The notes beneath the pieces were generated by a model. That model saw nothing but the letters and a program-made list of their open reading frames with translations. It did not search any database and was not told the origin of the DNA. Below are positions 14,010-23,492 of a DNA stretch of 64,000 nucleotides, one piece after another; the first letter of the stretch is position 1, and each line of letters opens with the position of its first letter. Both the position numbers and the translations under genes were made by a program. Source of the stretch: Rhynochetos jubatus (taxonomy: Eukaryota > Chordata > Aves > Eurypygiformes > Rhynochetidae); NCBI GenBank assembly GCA_027574665.1, contig CM050657.1:21678700-21742699 (forward strand), in the 5' to 3' direction.

Positions 14010-14935
14010 GGCGATCAAAGGTGTTATTCAGAACCGCATACATTTTTATCTGTGGAGTGGATAACAGTAAAGGCAAAATCTGAGGTCTGGGTAAAGAGCG
14101 TTTGCAAACTTCTAAGCCGAAACCCAAACTTTTTATGTTATGACGCAACATTTGTTTAAAGATTAATGAAAAACAGCCAAAAGCATAGTTTTGCAAAATC
14201 AGGTTAGTATACACTCAAGCAGGGACATATCTAAGGACACAACCTTTTGCTTTGCCAAGAAGAGGAAAAAGAAGTTGAGAGTAAATAAACCTGGTGGACA
14301 AGCCACCAGCCTCCAACTCCCATAAATGCAGTACCTCAAACTTCAGGCAGCTCTTGGAAGAGTTCCAACTTTCAGCTACTTTTAGTTACTGTATCAAATG
14401 TAAAGATTTTCACCACAAAACTATCCCACCCTTCAGAATTGTTTGGCTCTTTAAGACCAGCCTGACTTTCTGAGTGAGCACAACTGGGTGCACAAGGTTC
14501 CTATCAGACTGGCAGGCTTTGAAATGCTCCACATGCTGAGGATTTCAGAGAAGAATCAGGCTACTGAAAATAGGTTTATATTGACCCCAGCAGCCCTTAA
14601 GAGAAACTAGCTGGAGTTGAACTGGTGAGTGGAAAATTGCCCTTGCTCCCTGCACACATATTTCACAACCCCCAGCAGTCACAGATCCACAAATACTGAT
14701 AAGCCTAAGCTTTTAAAAAGCGCTAATATTATAAAAAATGATTTGGTAAAGCCTTCTATTCTCAAACAGTTGGTCTCTTGACAACGTGTCTCTGCAGCTC
14801 CTAAGCACACAGATAATAAAAACCTCATCAAGAACAGATCCCAGCAAAGGGACAGATATGTGGTTGGAAGCTGTGAAAGTTCACACTTCAGAAAAATCAA
14901 ACTAACAAACTGCTGAGCCCGGTTAATTGTTTCTT

Positions 14936-14996
14936 AAAAAAAAAAAAACCAAACCCAAACAAAAAAACAACCAAATCCCAAACAAAACAACCAAAC
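14936..14996. repeat. A/C-rich low-complexity tract
   Basis: A second A/C-rich tract of about 61 bases, starting with an A13 run followed by CCAAACCC-type groups. It has the same composition and orientation as the tract about 1 kb to the left. Confidence 0.85.
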
Positions 14997-15164
14997 ATAA
15001 GCTCTAAATATCTGATCAGAGAGATTCCAAAACTTGGAATGATCAGTTTAACAGCAGGTTTTCCTACGTAAAAGTGTGTGGATTGCAATATTTTTTTTTT
15101 ATTTTTGAAGTATATGAAATCTGGAGAAAGAATGTTGAAATCGGAAGCGTGCACATGCTTTTAA

Positions 15165-15202
15165 AATCACAAAAAAATACTTTTCTTAATTTTTTTGTGA
15201 TT
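15165..15202. repeat. Perfect 14-bp inverted repeat
   Basis: Left arm AATCACAAAAAAAT (15165-15178) and right arm ATTTTTTTGTGATT (15189-15202) are exact reverse complements with a 10-base spacer. It could fold as a small hairpin, or be the remnant of a tiny inverted-repeat element. No target-site duplication was established. Confidence 0.9.
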
Positions 15203-18200
15203 AATTTTTTAATAGATGAACTCAGAAACCAAACTCCAATGACAGACCAGCACAGAAACACACGCACGAAGCCAAGGCTAAGCTCACAGCATCTTGAGGT
15301 GGCTCTTTATTAAAAAAAATAAAAACCCCTTTGCCTGGTGCTTGAGAAAGAGTAACAGACGGCAGAACATGCATGTGAGCTGGGGGAGCACAGAGCTAGC
15401 AATGCCCTTCCAACACTCTACCAAGTACATGGGTTCTGCACAGCAACAGGCAGCTGGCACAAAACGTATTTTAAAGGAGCTGTATGCCTTAAAGTCCTCT
15501 CCATGTGAATAGCGTCCCCAGGAAAATGCCAGCTTAGATGCTCTTGTTTTCATGAGACAGAAGAAACCAGCAGGATAACAACAAAGCCTAGGTTGGTTGG
15601 GTGGGTTTAAGAGGTGGGAGAGGGGGCACACAGAATTCCTTCAGCATAATTTGGTTTTTTGTTCCTGCAGCACATGACATTAGAGTCAAGCTCACACATG
15701 AAGTGTCCTACAAGGACACAACACCTAGCTCTGCTCTTGTGTTGAGAGCACAGAAGAAGGATGCAGCCAGAAGGGCACTGAATGACATTTCCTCCAGGGG
15801 CTAACAAGGGAACCTTTACGCCACCACCAAGGGCTTTCATTCCGTCCTTCAGTGAAGCAGACAGACAGGTTTCTAGTAGATAATTTCAAAGGTGTTTCTA
15901 ATTCTGGAATTCAGATTAGAGAACTGAGACAACAGAAAAGTTTGGCTTTTTTTTTCAGACTGAAGAGATTCCATCTCTCATAGTTTTAGGTGAGACAATT
16001 TTAAGGGAGCAGTTCACAGAAACTGCTTAGCCTCTGCTTTCTGAAATATCAGCATGATGACTCAAAGCACACATCGTAGTATTACCTGCTTCTGTTAAAA
16101 AAGTCTTTTCCAGCAGTTATTTATGCCTAACAGTCAAAGGAATGAAGAGGCCTCCAGTCCCAAAGTCTTGGAATTTGCCCTCTACTAAAGCCATGAAGAG
16201 AACTGCAGCTAAGTGACTTAACTGATAAACATAGCCAGCCTCAGAGTTCCTTGGAGTCCTAAGTTTTACAGCCACAAAACAAATTAATCTCTCTCTTTTA
16301 CTGGATGTGTATAAAACATAACATTTGCTTCCAGAAGCGCTTGTCCAGAAGTCTTTTGAATACAAAAGGGGAAAAGACACAGGCAGGGAAGGTGGGAGGG
16401 GAATGAGAACCAGTAGTTGGTTGTTTTGGGGTTTTTTGAAGAGTGCTGACCCATTAGAGCTGAAACACCCATCTCCAACTGCCTAATGTATCACTGAGAA
16501 ACAAAGACAGAAGAAAAAATCCCTCCAGTCTTTGGCTATCTAGGGCTCCTAATCATTAAGTCTAGCACAGAACAGCAGAACAATAAAAAGAGCAATTGCA
16601 TTGTAAATTTATGTACCATGCACAGGTTATGGAATGTAGTGCAATAGGGCACTGTGCAGTGATAAAACTGCATTCCTTACAAAGTTAACAGCTTTAACCT
16701 CATGATTTGTACATGTGGGCAACACTGAATGACCTTCATGTTTTCCAACATTCACTACAAGGCAGATTTATTTGTAATCACAAGTCAGTTGTTTTGTTTT
16801 GGGGGATAAACATATAGTTGGAAGAACAAAGGTTTAAACTTTGCACCAAGTAGTAAATGCAGAGGCCAGTACATCAGCTTTAAAAGCTGAATTTGAAGAC
16901 TGTACTCAAAAACCCAGAGTGGATTATATTCGAATCTGAGTGAACCCTGCCAGAAGGGTTGTTTGCTACTCCTTCCCTTCTGAAAGGGAGCAATAGATAT
17001 TTGCATAGTTCAGTTCCATTATAAAGCAGTAGCCTCTGTAGCACATGCCTTCTGTAAAAACATGTCCTGTTTCAACACAAGAGATCCAGCATTCACAACG
17101 GAGAAATAGTTATACTGCCCTCCGTGTAATGGACATAACGTGAGACTATCCTTTTTCTAACAAACAAAACCTATCAGATTTTTATTTTAAACAAGCATTG
17201 ACTGTCTCCTACTCCCAGTTTTCTTAGACATGAAGGAATAGTTTGGAGAAGGTGCCTACTAGAGCAGACTGCAGTACAACAGAGCAGTATCCTAGGACAG
17301 GATTATTAAAATAACCAGCAGCTGTTCATTGCACCAAAACCATCCCCAGGATACAAAGAACACTAAATTGTGTTTTCTTTAACAGACCAAGGCAATAAAC
17401 CTTAGATTATCTGAAACTTCCACATCATAGCTCTTACACTGCTGAAAACAAAGTTCTAATTTAGATTAAGGGAAGTAAAAAGACCACATTAAGCAGAACT
17501 ATTTCTAGATATGCAGAGACATCAGGGAATGGGACAGGATTAATTATTTTTCCTGCACATCCAGCATCAAGACTTAAAAAGCATACAGAAGCACATAGTT
17601 CCTGATGTTCCAAAACAAATGGCAAAGAAAATCTTATTTACAAGCCTTTGAGATGAGGCACTAGGCTTCTGGTTCTCAACTTCCTATGAGCTGCAGTAAG
17701 GAATTTAATTGCTGCTTCACAACCTTAAGTGCCCTGTTCTCAGGTACGAAAAAAATCAACTGCTAAAGTAGGATGGGACAGTTAAATACTGAACATACAG
17801 CAGACTTCAGTACAAAATTGCCAGTGGAAGCACACAAGGCTCTGAGACAATGTGTAAAACTACACAGGTCTTTATATAAGGTTAATGGTTTGCGTGCCAA
17901 GGTTCACAAAAGGGGTACATTTTCTGTTTCCTTTCTAAACTGGATTTGAACTTTGTGGATTTTTCCTTACAACACTTCACTAAAATCTCAACAGCAACCG
18001 GATGAGCTGAAGATGTTTTACTTATAGGTGTTTTCAAACACCTTATTAATAAAATAAGAGAGCCCAGGAAAGACTGAATACTCAGCCCTTTAGATACATA
18101 CTACAGTTTGCTGCTCCTGGGTCAGGCAGCATGACAGCAATCTGAGCCTAGTACTTGGATAACTAACACCGAAACGGGTTGGAAACGGCAGCAATCATGA

Positions 18201-19369
18201 CAGAGACAATAAGGAAGCCGGCAATCACACACAGCTCCGATGAAAAAAACAATTAAAAATCGCTTTTAAACAAAGCATAGAAAAACCAGTTATGATACTA
18301 AACCACACTTTCTTAAAGGCCACTTTTCACTAAAGGGATTATGTATGGAATTAACAATATGCATACAAATAAAGCTTATGGCATAAGCAAATGTTAGCAT
18401 AAGGTCTTGGCCACCTTTAAGAATGAAACTTTAAGGCAAACAGATTAAAAAGTGTTGTAATAAAAACACTGGTACGTCAAGGAAGGTGTGCGTGGTGTTA
18501 ATAAATAGAGATCGGTTAAAAAACCCCATCTCCTGAAATGAAAGACACAAAGGTATACTGAGCTAAAAGAACATAATCTTTGGAGATCTTAATATAAGCC
18601 ACTGTCTTTACCATAATACTTCAAACAGAAAATTCCTCTGAAGCTTATAAATTATAAAGACACCAAGGTAGAGAATTAATGGGATAAGAGGGCAGAAGTA
18701 CCCCGGGTGTTCAATGGGGATGCACTGAAGGGTGCTTTAGGATGGCTCTCCCTCTCTCCTGGTGCACAGATGAGAGAGACGCGAGGAACATGTACCAGGC
18801 AGCTCCTTTCCCCAAAAGGTCTCACCTCAGGTCTCCCACCAAGATAAACAGCAAGGAACATACAAAAGGGTGTTCAAGGGATGTTCTGCAACATGCAAAA
18901 CATTGTCGGGCAGACCAGGGGGGCAAGCCAAGAGGGTAATAAGCATGCGGACTGGTGGTCTGGTGTGCCTCTCCTCAGTTGCACTGGAGAACAATTTCAG
19001 CTGGAGGAAAAGGGGTGCACAGGTTAGGCAAAGCCGATGACAAAAGCAGGCTTGAGACCAGGGTACGGTGTAATGGGTACTAAACGGTGGCAGGCGAGGT
19101 CGGAGATAAAGACTGTGTGTCCAGAAAAGAGTGAGTGGCACAAATACATCGGCTTGCTAAGGGGTCCAGAGAGGCTGCTGGAGCAGAACACGGGCTGCGG
19201 GTGCAGCGTGCTAGATACGTGGGAGGGACGGAGCAGTGTACTCGCCTGGGAATGCAGCGGGAAGGTGCAGGACACAGCCGGGAGGACGGGAGGGGAGGAC
19301 AGGTGAGCGGGCTGAGGAAAGGTTCAGGGCAGGCTGGGGCACAGCACGTTCGCAGCGTGCTGCAACGCT
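15203..19369. other. Non-coding, no gene seen
   Basis: Intronic sequence approaching the CpG island. AT-rich up to about 18.6 kb, becoming GC-richer from about 18.7 kb. No additional exon was recognised. Confidence 0.6.
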
Positions 19370-19449
19370 CAGCAGTGGAAGAGCTCGGGCGGGCGGCGGC
19401 GAGGTGCGCGGCCCCAGGGGCAGCGGGGAAGGGGGAGAGGGCGGCGGGC

Positions 19450-19459
19450 CGGTACCTGG
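19450..19459 (-). other. HS6ST1: 5' splice site of HS6ST1 exon 1
   Basis: On the minus strand the sequence reads CCAG|GTACCG, with the last exonic base at 19456 and the intronic GT at 19455-19454. It falls just where the sulfotransferase similarity stops: after ...KTP plus two bases of an Arg codon. Reading on past it gives alanine/serine/proline-rich sequence without family resemblance. The intron is in phase 2. Confidence 0.9.
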
Positions 19460-19973
19460 GCGTCTTGGCGGCGGCGCTCTCCCGGCGGTCCAGCACTCCG
19501 GGCACGCAGTTGGTGAGCTCGGTCCAGTCAGCGTGCAGCCCGCAGCTCCAGCCCGTGGAGAAGCGGGAGAAGAGCCAGGTCTCCCGGCGGTTGGGGCGGT
19601 AGCAGGTGCACTTCTTCTGCCCCGGCCGGCAGTCGCAGGGCACCTCCAGCCGCACGTTTTGCACCAGGTGGCGGCCGAAGGTGGTGCCGCCGGTCTTCTG
19701 GATGTGCAGGAAGACGATCACGTCCTCGCCCTTCATGTCGAAGGCGAGCTCCCGTTCCAGCTCCCGCACGGGGAAGTAGTACTTCTTCACGTAGTGCGGG
19801 TCCGGCGTGGGGAAGAGGTCCAGCTCCTCCGAGTAGGAGCGGCCGCTGGGGGAACCCAGGCTCAGCCCCGGCCCCACGTACTGGTACAGGATAAGCATGA
19901 AGCACACAGAGACGGCCACGATCAGCAAAAACTTGCTGGTCCTCTCAACCATGGTCCTTCCCGCACGCTTCAT
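19456..19973 (-). CDS. HS6ST1: Heparan-sulfate 6-O-sulfotransferase 1, exon 1 (partial)
   Basis: HS6ST1 transfers sulfate from PAPS to the 6-O position of glucosamine in heparan sulfate, in the Golgi, shaping FGF, Wnt and other growth-factor binding. The exon encodes residues 1-172 plus two bases of codon 173. It shows a short basic cytosolic tail, a type II signal-anchor (about residues 15-33), a stem, then the start of the sulfotransferase domain. The 5'-phosphosulfate-binding loop HIQKTGGTT is at residues 90-98, with Lys93 the expected PAPS-contacting lysine. Conserved blocks follow: cysteine-rich VPCDCRPGQKKCTCYRPNRR (111-130), then GWSCGLHADW (141-150), whose His147 is the likely catalytic base by family alignment. 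The membrane anchor and the MVER start of the core match HS6ST1 better than HS6ST2 or HS6ST3. The start at 19973 is preceded in frame by TGA (two codons upstream). A second Met at residue 8 has a better Kozak context. Full-length family members are about 400 residues, so more than half, including the 3'-phosphate-binding region, lies outside the window. Confidence 0.95.
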
Positions 19974-20234
19974 GTGTCACCATCTCCCGGGGTCTGCCAG
20001 CGCTGGGCAGACGGCGGCGGTGCCGGGGGGCGGGCGGCGGAACCCGGCGCCTGTGCCAGCCGCCTCCCCCCACCGCTCCCCGGAGCGGAGCCTCCCCGGG
20101 GGCGGCGGGCCGCTCCCCGGGTTACCTCGGCTCCCCGCTGTCCCCGCCCGCCCCGCCGCGGGCAGCGCCGGGAGCGGGGCAGGGGCAGCCCGCAGCCAGC
20201 CGCTCCGGAGGGGCCGCGGCAGAGCGGCGAACTT

Positions 20235-20263
20235 GGGAGAGAGGGGCAGGAGGGAGGGGGGGG
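20235..20263 (+). promoter_or_regulatory. Potential G-quadruplex in HS6ST1 promoter
   Basis: Four runs of at least three G (20235-20237, 20243-20246, 20252-20254, 20256-20263) separated by loops of 5, 5 and 1 bases satisfy the usual G4 pattern on the plus strand, the template side for HS6ST1. Whether it folds is untested. Confidence 0.6.
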
Positions 20264-20620
20264 CCCGCAGAGGGACCGAAATGCAAAACCAGCCCCCTCC
20301 CGCCCTCCCCCCGCTTCAGGAAGCCAACCCCATCCCGCCGCTGCCTCCGCCGCGGCACTCCGCCGTGCCCCAGCCCCAGCGGCACCGGCACGGCAGCGCC
20401 CGCCCCCGCCGCCGGCTGCTCACGGGCTCCGCTCGGCCGGGAGCGAGCGCTTCCTGCCCGCGCCGCCCCGCGCCCGGCATGCACAGCGCCAGCGCCGCCG
20501 CCCGCGCCGCCCCGAGCCCGCCCGGCTGCGGGCACACACCGAGCGGCGGCGGCACGGCGGGCCCGCGCCGCGCTCAGCTCTCAGGTTGGAGGCTCCGCCC
20601 GCAGCCTTTCCCGGCCTCGG

Positions 20621-20645
20621 CGGCCCGGCCCGGCCCGGCCCGGCC
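20621..20645. repeat. (CGGCC)5 short tandem repeat
   Basis: Five perfect copies of CGGCC in the core of the CpG island, close to the likely transcription start. Length variation is possible. Confidence 0.95.
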
Positions 20646-20665
20646 CTGGCCCCCGCGGGGCGGCC

Positions 20666-20676
20666 GCTTAAATCGC
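20666..20676 (-). promoter_or_regulatory. Weak TATA-like element
   Basis: On the minus strand an isolated AT patch, GATTTAAG, interrupts otherwise GC-only sequence. If used it would place a start near 20640, within or next to the CGGCC repeat. This is a weak match, and CpG-island promoters often lack TATA, so it is only a candidate. Confidence 0.25.
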
Positions 20677-21120
20677 TCGCCCTGCAGAGCCGGACGGGCT
20701 GCGAGGCGGCCGCGGCTCCCCGGAGCACCCGGCTCTCATCGCTTTCAGGGGCCGGGCGTTACCTGCCGCCCTAGTAGTAGTGCCGGACAGCGAGCCGTGG
20801 GGCTAGATTTCTACCGCCTTTTCGAAACAACAGTTATTAGTAACAGGAAAATTTGCATGGAAATAGGAGCAGATCTTCCCAGGTGTGTCTGCTCCCCCCG
20901 CCACACGGGACACCGCATGCCTGCAGTTGCAATGTCGCGACTGGATGCAACAGGAAAATGCTCTGGTCACAAAGAGAAGGAGGATGTCTGTGAGCAGGAG
21001 GGTGCCTGTGCACACCATCAGCCACGTAATTTGGAAATGATCATAGGGGAGAGGTTCAGACAAAAATCGACAGAGGTGTTATTCACAGAAAAGTTCCCCA
21101 GCAAAACACGCTCTGCGCCA

Positions 21121-21867
21121 GGCAGCCTGTCATCCAGCAGCCCTGCTGCAGCAGCCCGCCACCCAGCAGCCTGCCATTGAGCAGCCCTGCTGCTGCAGCC
21201 CACCACCCAGAAGCCCTACTGCTGCAGCCCACCACCCAAGCAGCCCTGCTGCTGCGGCCTGCCACCCAGCAGCCCGCCACCCAGCAGCCCGCCACCTAGC
21301 AGCCCTGCTGCTGCAGCCCACCACCCAGCAGCATGCCATCGAGCAGCCCTGCTGCTGCAGCCTGCCACCCAGCAGCCCGCCATCCAAGCAGCCCTGCTGC
21401 TGCAGCCTGCCACCCAGCAGCCCGCCATTGAGCAGCCCTGCTGCTGCAGCCCACCACCCAGCAGCCCTGCTGCTGCAGCCTCCCACCCAGCAGCCCGCCA
21501 TTGAGCAGCCCTGCTGCTGCAGCCCGCCACCCAGCAGCCCTGCTGCTACAGCCCCCCATCCAGCAGCCCGCCATCCAAGCAGCCCTGCTGCTGCAGCCCC
21601 CCATCCAGCAGCCCGCCATGCAAGCAGCCCTGCTGCTGCAGCCCCCCATCCAGCAGCCCGCCATCCAAGCAGCCCTGCTGCTGCAGCCCCCCATCCAGCA
21701 GCCCGCCATCCAAGCAGCCCTGCTGCTGCAGCCCGCCATCCAAGCAGCCCTGCTGCTGCAGCCCACCACCCAGCAGCCCTGCTGCTGCAGCCCGCCATCC
21801 AGCAGCCTGCCACCCAGCAGCCCTGCTGCTGCAGCCCCCCATCCAAGCAGCCCTGCTGCTGCAGCCT
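21121..21867. repeat. CAG/CTG-rich minisatellite upstream of HS6ST1
   Basis: About 0.75 kb built from three alternating blocks of roughly 14-16 bases: CCCTGCTGCTGCAG, a CCCGCCATCCAAGCAG-type block and a CCCACCCAGCAG-type block. The word CCCTGCTGCTGCAG or a one-base variant occurs about 19 times. Between 21567 and 21731 the array is regular with a 45-bp period (unit starts at 21567, 21612, 21657, 21702, then a 30-bp step to 21732). The left part is more divergent. Because 45 and 30 are multiples of 3, stop-free frames of 146-238 codons arise on both strands, giving alanine/glycine/leucine or serine/proline repeats. These are treated as artefacts. Confidence 0.95.
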
Positions 21868-23167
21868 TCAGTTGCAATACACTAGTCTCACCAATGAAGC
21901 AAAGCACCGACAGACCCAGGAGCTGCCAGGGCCGTAGCTGACTTACAGCGACAGCCTCTGTAGGGCAGTAGTTAGCAAGCGGAGATGCCGTTGCAAGGAG
22001 GAGTACGCTAAGGACCTAGAGAGGCCGGCTGGCGTGCTTACAGCCACCCGACCCCAGCAGAGTCCTCCCGGGAAGGTGCCCGAGGGTCCCGCGGCTGGTC
22101 TGTCAGCCCGTCGCCGGAAGGTAGGTGGGGTTCACTGCCACAAAGTGGCCCAGCACCCCCAGAAAATCACCATCCCGTGCCTCTCTCCGGTGCCTGTAAA
22201 GGCAGGATGAGACAGGGCCCCGTGTCAGAGAGCGCAGTAGCTCAGTGTAACAGCAGTCATGCTGGCGCTTCCTCGAGACACGACTCTCTGCAGAACTTGT
22301 AATATGAACAATTGTTCCTGTCCAGCAAACCATCTCTAACTGAAACACCGTATCTCACGCAATTAGTGCTACTGGGGAGAGTTTGCTTAAGTTTCCTGTG
22401 TTCTTTAAAACACAAGTCATGACTAGATTTTAGTGCTCCGGCACTAAAACGTTCCCATCAGATGACACTTGTTAATCCAAGTTGTGTCTTAGGTCAGTGT
22501 AAGGAAACACATGCAGATGAGCCACTATGAAACACTGGGTCAAATTTATAAGGGCTTAGGAGGAAATGAGATCCCAGATTTTCATTTGAACACCGTGACT
22601 GATAAATCTGCTAGATTCTGAGATGGCTGCATTACTCACAGGTTGTGGAGCCCCAGTGAGTTATGCAGTTCTTCCCAAACAAGTAACAATAAAATGTTTA
22701 TAGCACCCCAAAGCACCATATATTGTGTTCAAACCATTTATTTTGTTTGATATTTTCCTCTTAAAAGTCTGCTTCTGATTTTCCTCTTTTCATGCAGTCC
22801 AGTAACTCCAGAAACAATGATGTCATTCTTATACACAAAGTTCAGCTACATCCAGAAGCACAGTATGAACCCAATTTAAAGGTTTGAAATGTGTATTATG
22901 ATTTGGGAAATACAGGCACATACGTGAGGTTTACATACATGGTTGGACTATACACCACAGCATAAAAAACACAGCAAATTTTAGGATTGCAATGTGTTTG
23001 CCTGTGGATATCAATGTATAAATATTTAGAAATGACAGAACTATGAAGAAATCAGCCGTTAATTCCAATTACATGAGCTATTTATTGTTAGTGAATTGTT
23101 TTAACTGTAAGATATAGAACATTTTGGGCTTATAAGGGGATCTTATCAATGCTGATCAATATCTAAA
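21868..23167. other. Upstream flank, no gene seen
   Basis: Sequence between the minisatellite and a CR1 fragment. The part from about 21960 to 22120 is richer in CpG and ends in a good plus-strand splice-donor match, AAG|GTAGGT at 22118-22126. This could belong to a divergent non-coding transcript. The remainder is AT-leaning with no recognised coding signal. Confidence 0.5.
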
Positions 23168-23492
23168 GGGGGGGTGTCAGGAGGATGGGGCCAGGCTCTT
23201 CTCAGTGGTGTCCAGTGACAGGACTAGGGGCAATGGCCATCAATTGGAAAACAGAAGGTTCAAACTGAACGTGAGGAAACCCTTCTTCCCTGTGAGGGTG
23301 ACAGAGCACTGGAACAGGCTGCCCAGAGGCGGGGGGGGGGGGGGGGGGGGGGGGAGTCTCCTTCCCTGGAGACTTTCCAAAGCCACCTGGACTTGTTCCT
23401 GTGTGATCTGCTTGAGGTGATCCTTCTCTGGCAGGGGGATTGGGCTAGATGATCTCTAGAGGGCCCCTCCAACCCCTTCCACTCTGTGAATA
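23168..23492 (+). mobile_element. CR1 LINE 3' fragment
   Basis: 5'-truncated, plus-oriented CR1 tail. Diagnostic stretches include TGACAGGACTAGGGGCAATGG, GAAACCCTTCTTCCCTGTGAGG, GGAACAGGCTGCCCAGAG and GGGCTAGATGATCTCTAGAGG. It encodes only the extreme 3' part, so it is immobile. The normal segment just after GCCCAGAG is replaced by a long G run. The terminal octamer repeats are degraded. Confidence 0.92.
23331..23354 (+). repeat. G24 homopolymer inside CR1
   Basis: Twenty-four consecutive G, placed where other CR1 copies have a short GGTTGTGG-like segment. Its length makes both true polymorphism and sequencing or assembly error likely. Confidence 0.9.

Larger units (their letters stand above)
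1..19455 (-). other. HS6ST1: HS6ST1 intron 1 (5' portion, partial)
   Basis: This stretch lies downstream, on the minus strand, of the HS6ST1 exon 1 splice donor at 19455/19454. The family normally has a large second coding part carrying the 3'-phosphate-binding motif and the rest of the sulfotransferase fold. No open frame here resembles it: the longest minus-strand frame (1677-2309) is low-complexity and runs partly through a tandem repeat. The intron therefore extends past the left edge, which is an inference from absence. Contents: a 79-bp tandem repeat (2191-2427), a GC-rich dispersed repeat (about 7215-8070), A/C-rich tracts near 13943 and 14936, and a hairpin at 15165-15202. The rest is ordinary AT-leaning unique sequence. 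A separate nested gene too short-exoned to see is possible. Confidence 0.75.
19370..20790 (-). promoter_or_regulatory. HS6ST1: CpG-island promoter of HS6ST1
   Basis: A dense run of CpG dinucleotides and GC boxes (GGGCGG and its complement, for example around 19390, 20028 and 20145) covers exon 1 and about 0.8 kb upstream of the start codon. This is the usual architecture of a broadly expressed vertebrate gene promoter. Transcription should run leftward, with the 5' UTR somewhere between 19974 and about 20680. Absence of stops in GC-rich DNA produces long false frames here on both strands, including a 512-codon plus-strand frame (19236-20774) antisense to exon 1. Confidence 0.85.

Noticed and set aside
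19080..19455. Continuation of the HS6ST1 frame past the donor
   Set aside because: Similarity ends exactly at CAG|GTACCG. The downstream residues are Ala/Ser/Pro-rich and match nothing in the sulfotransferase fold, so this is intron read-through.
19236..20774. 512-codon plus-strand open frame antisense to HS6ST1 exon 1
   Set aside because: It lies in the CpG island, where stops are rare. The product is Pro/Ala/Arg/Gly-rich without a domain, and the opposite strand carries a conserved enzyme exon.
19897..21180. 427-codon plus-strand open frame across the promoter
   Set aside because: Compositional frame through GC-rich DNA into the minisatellite, with no family resemblance.
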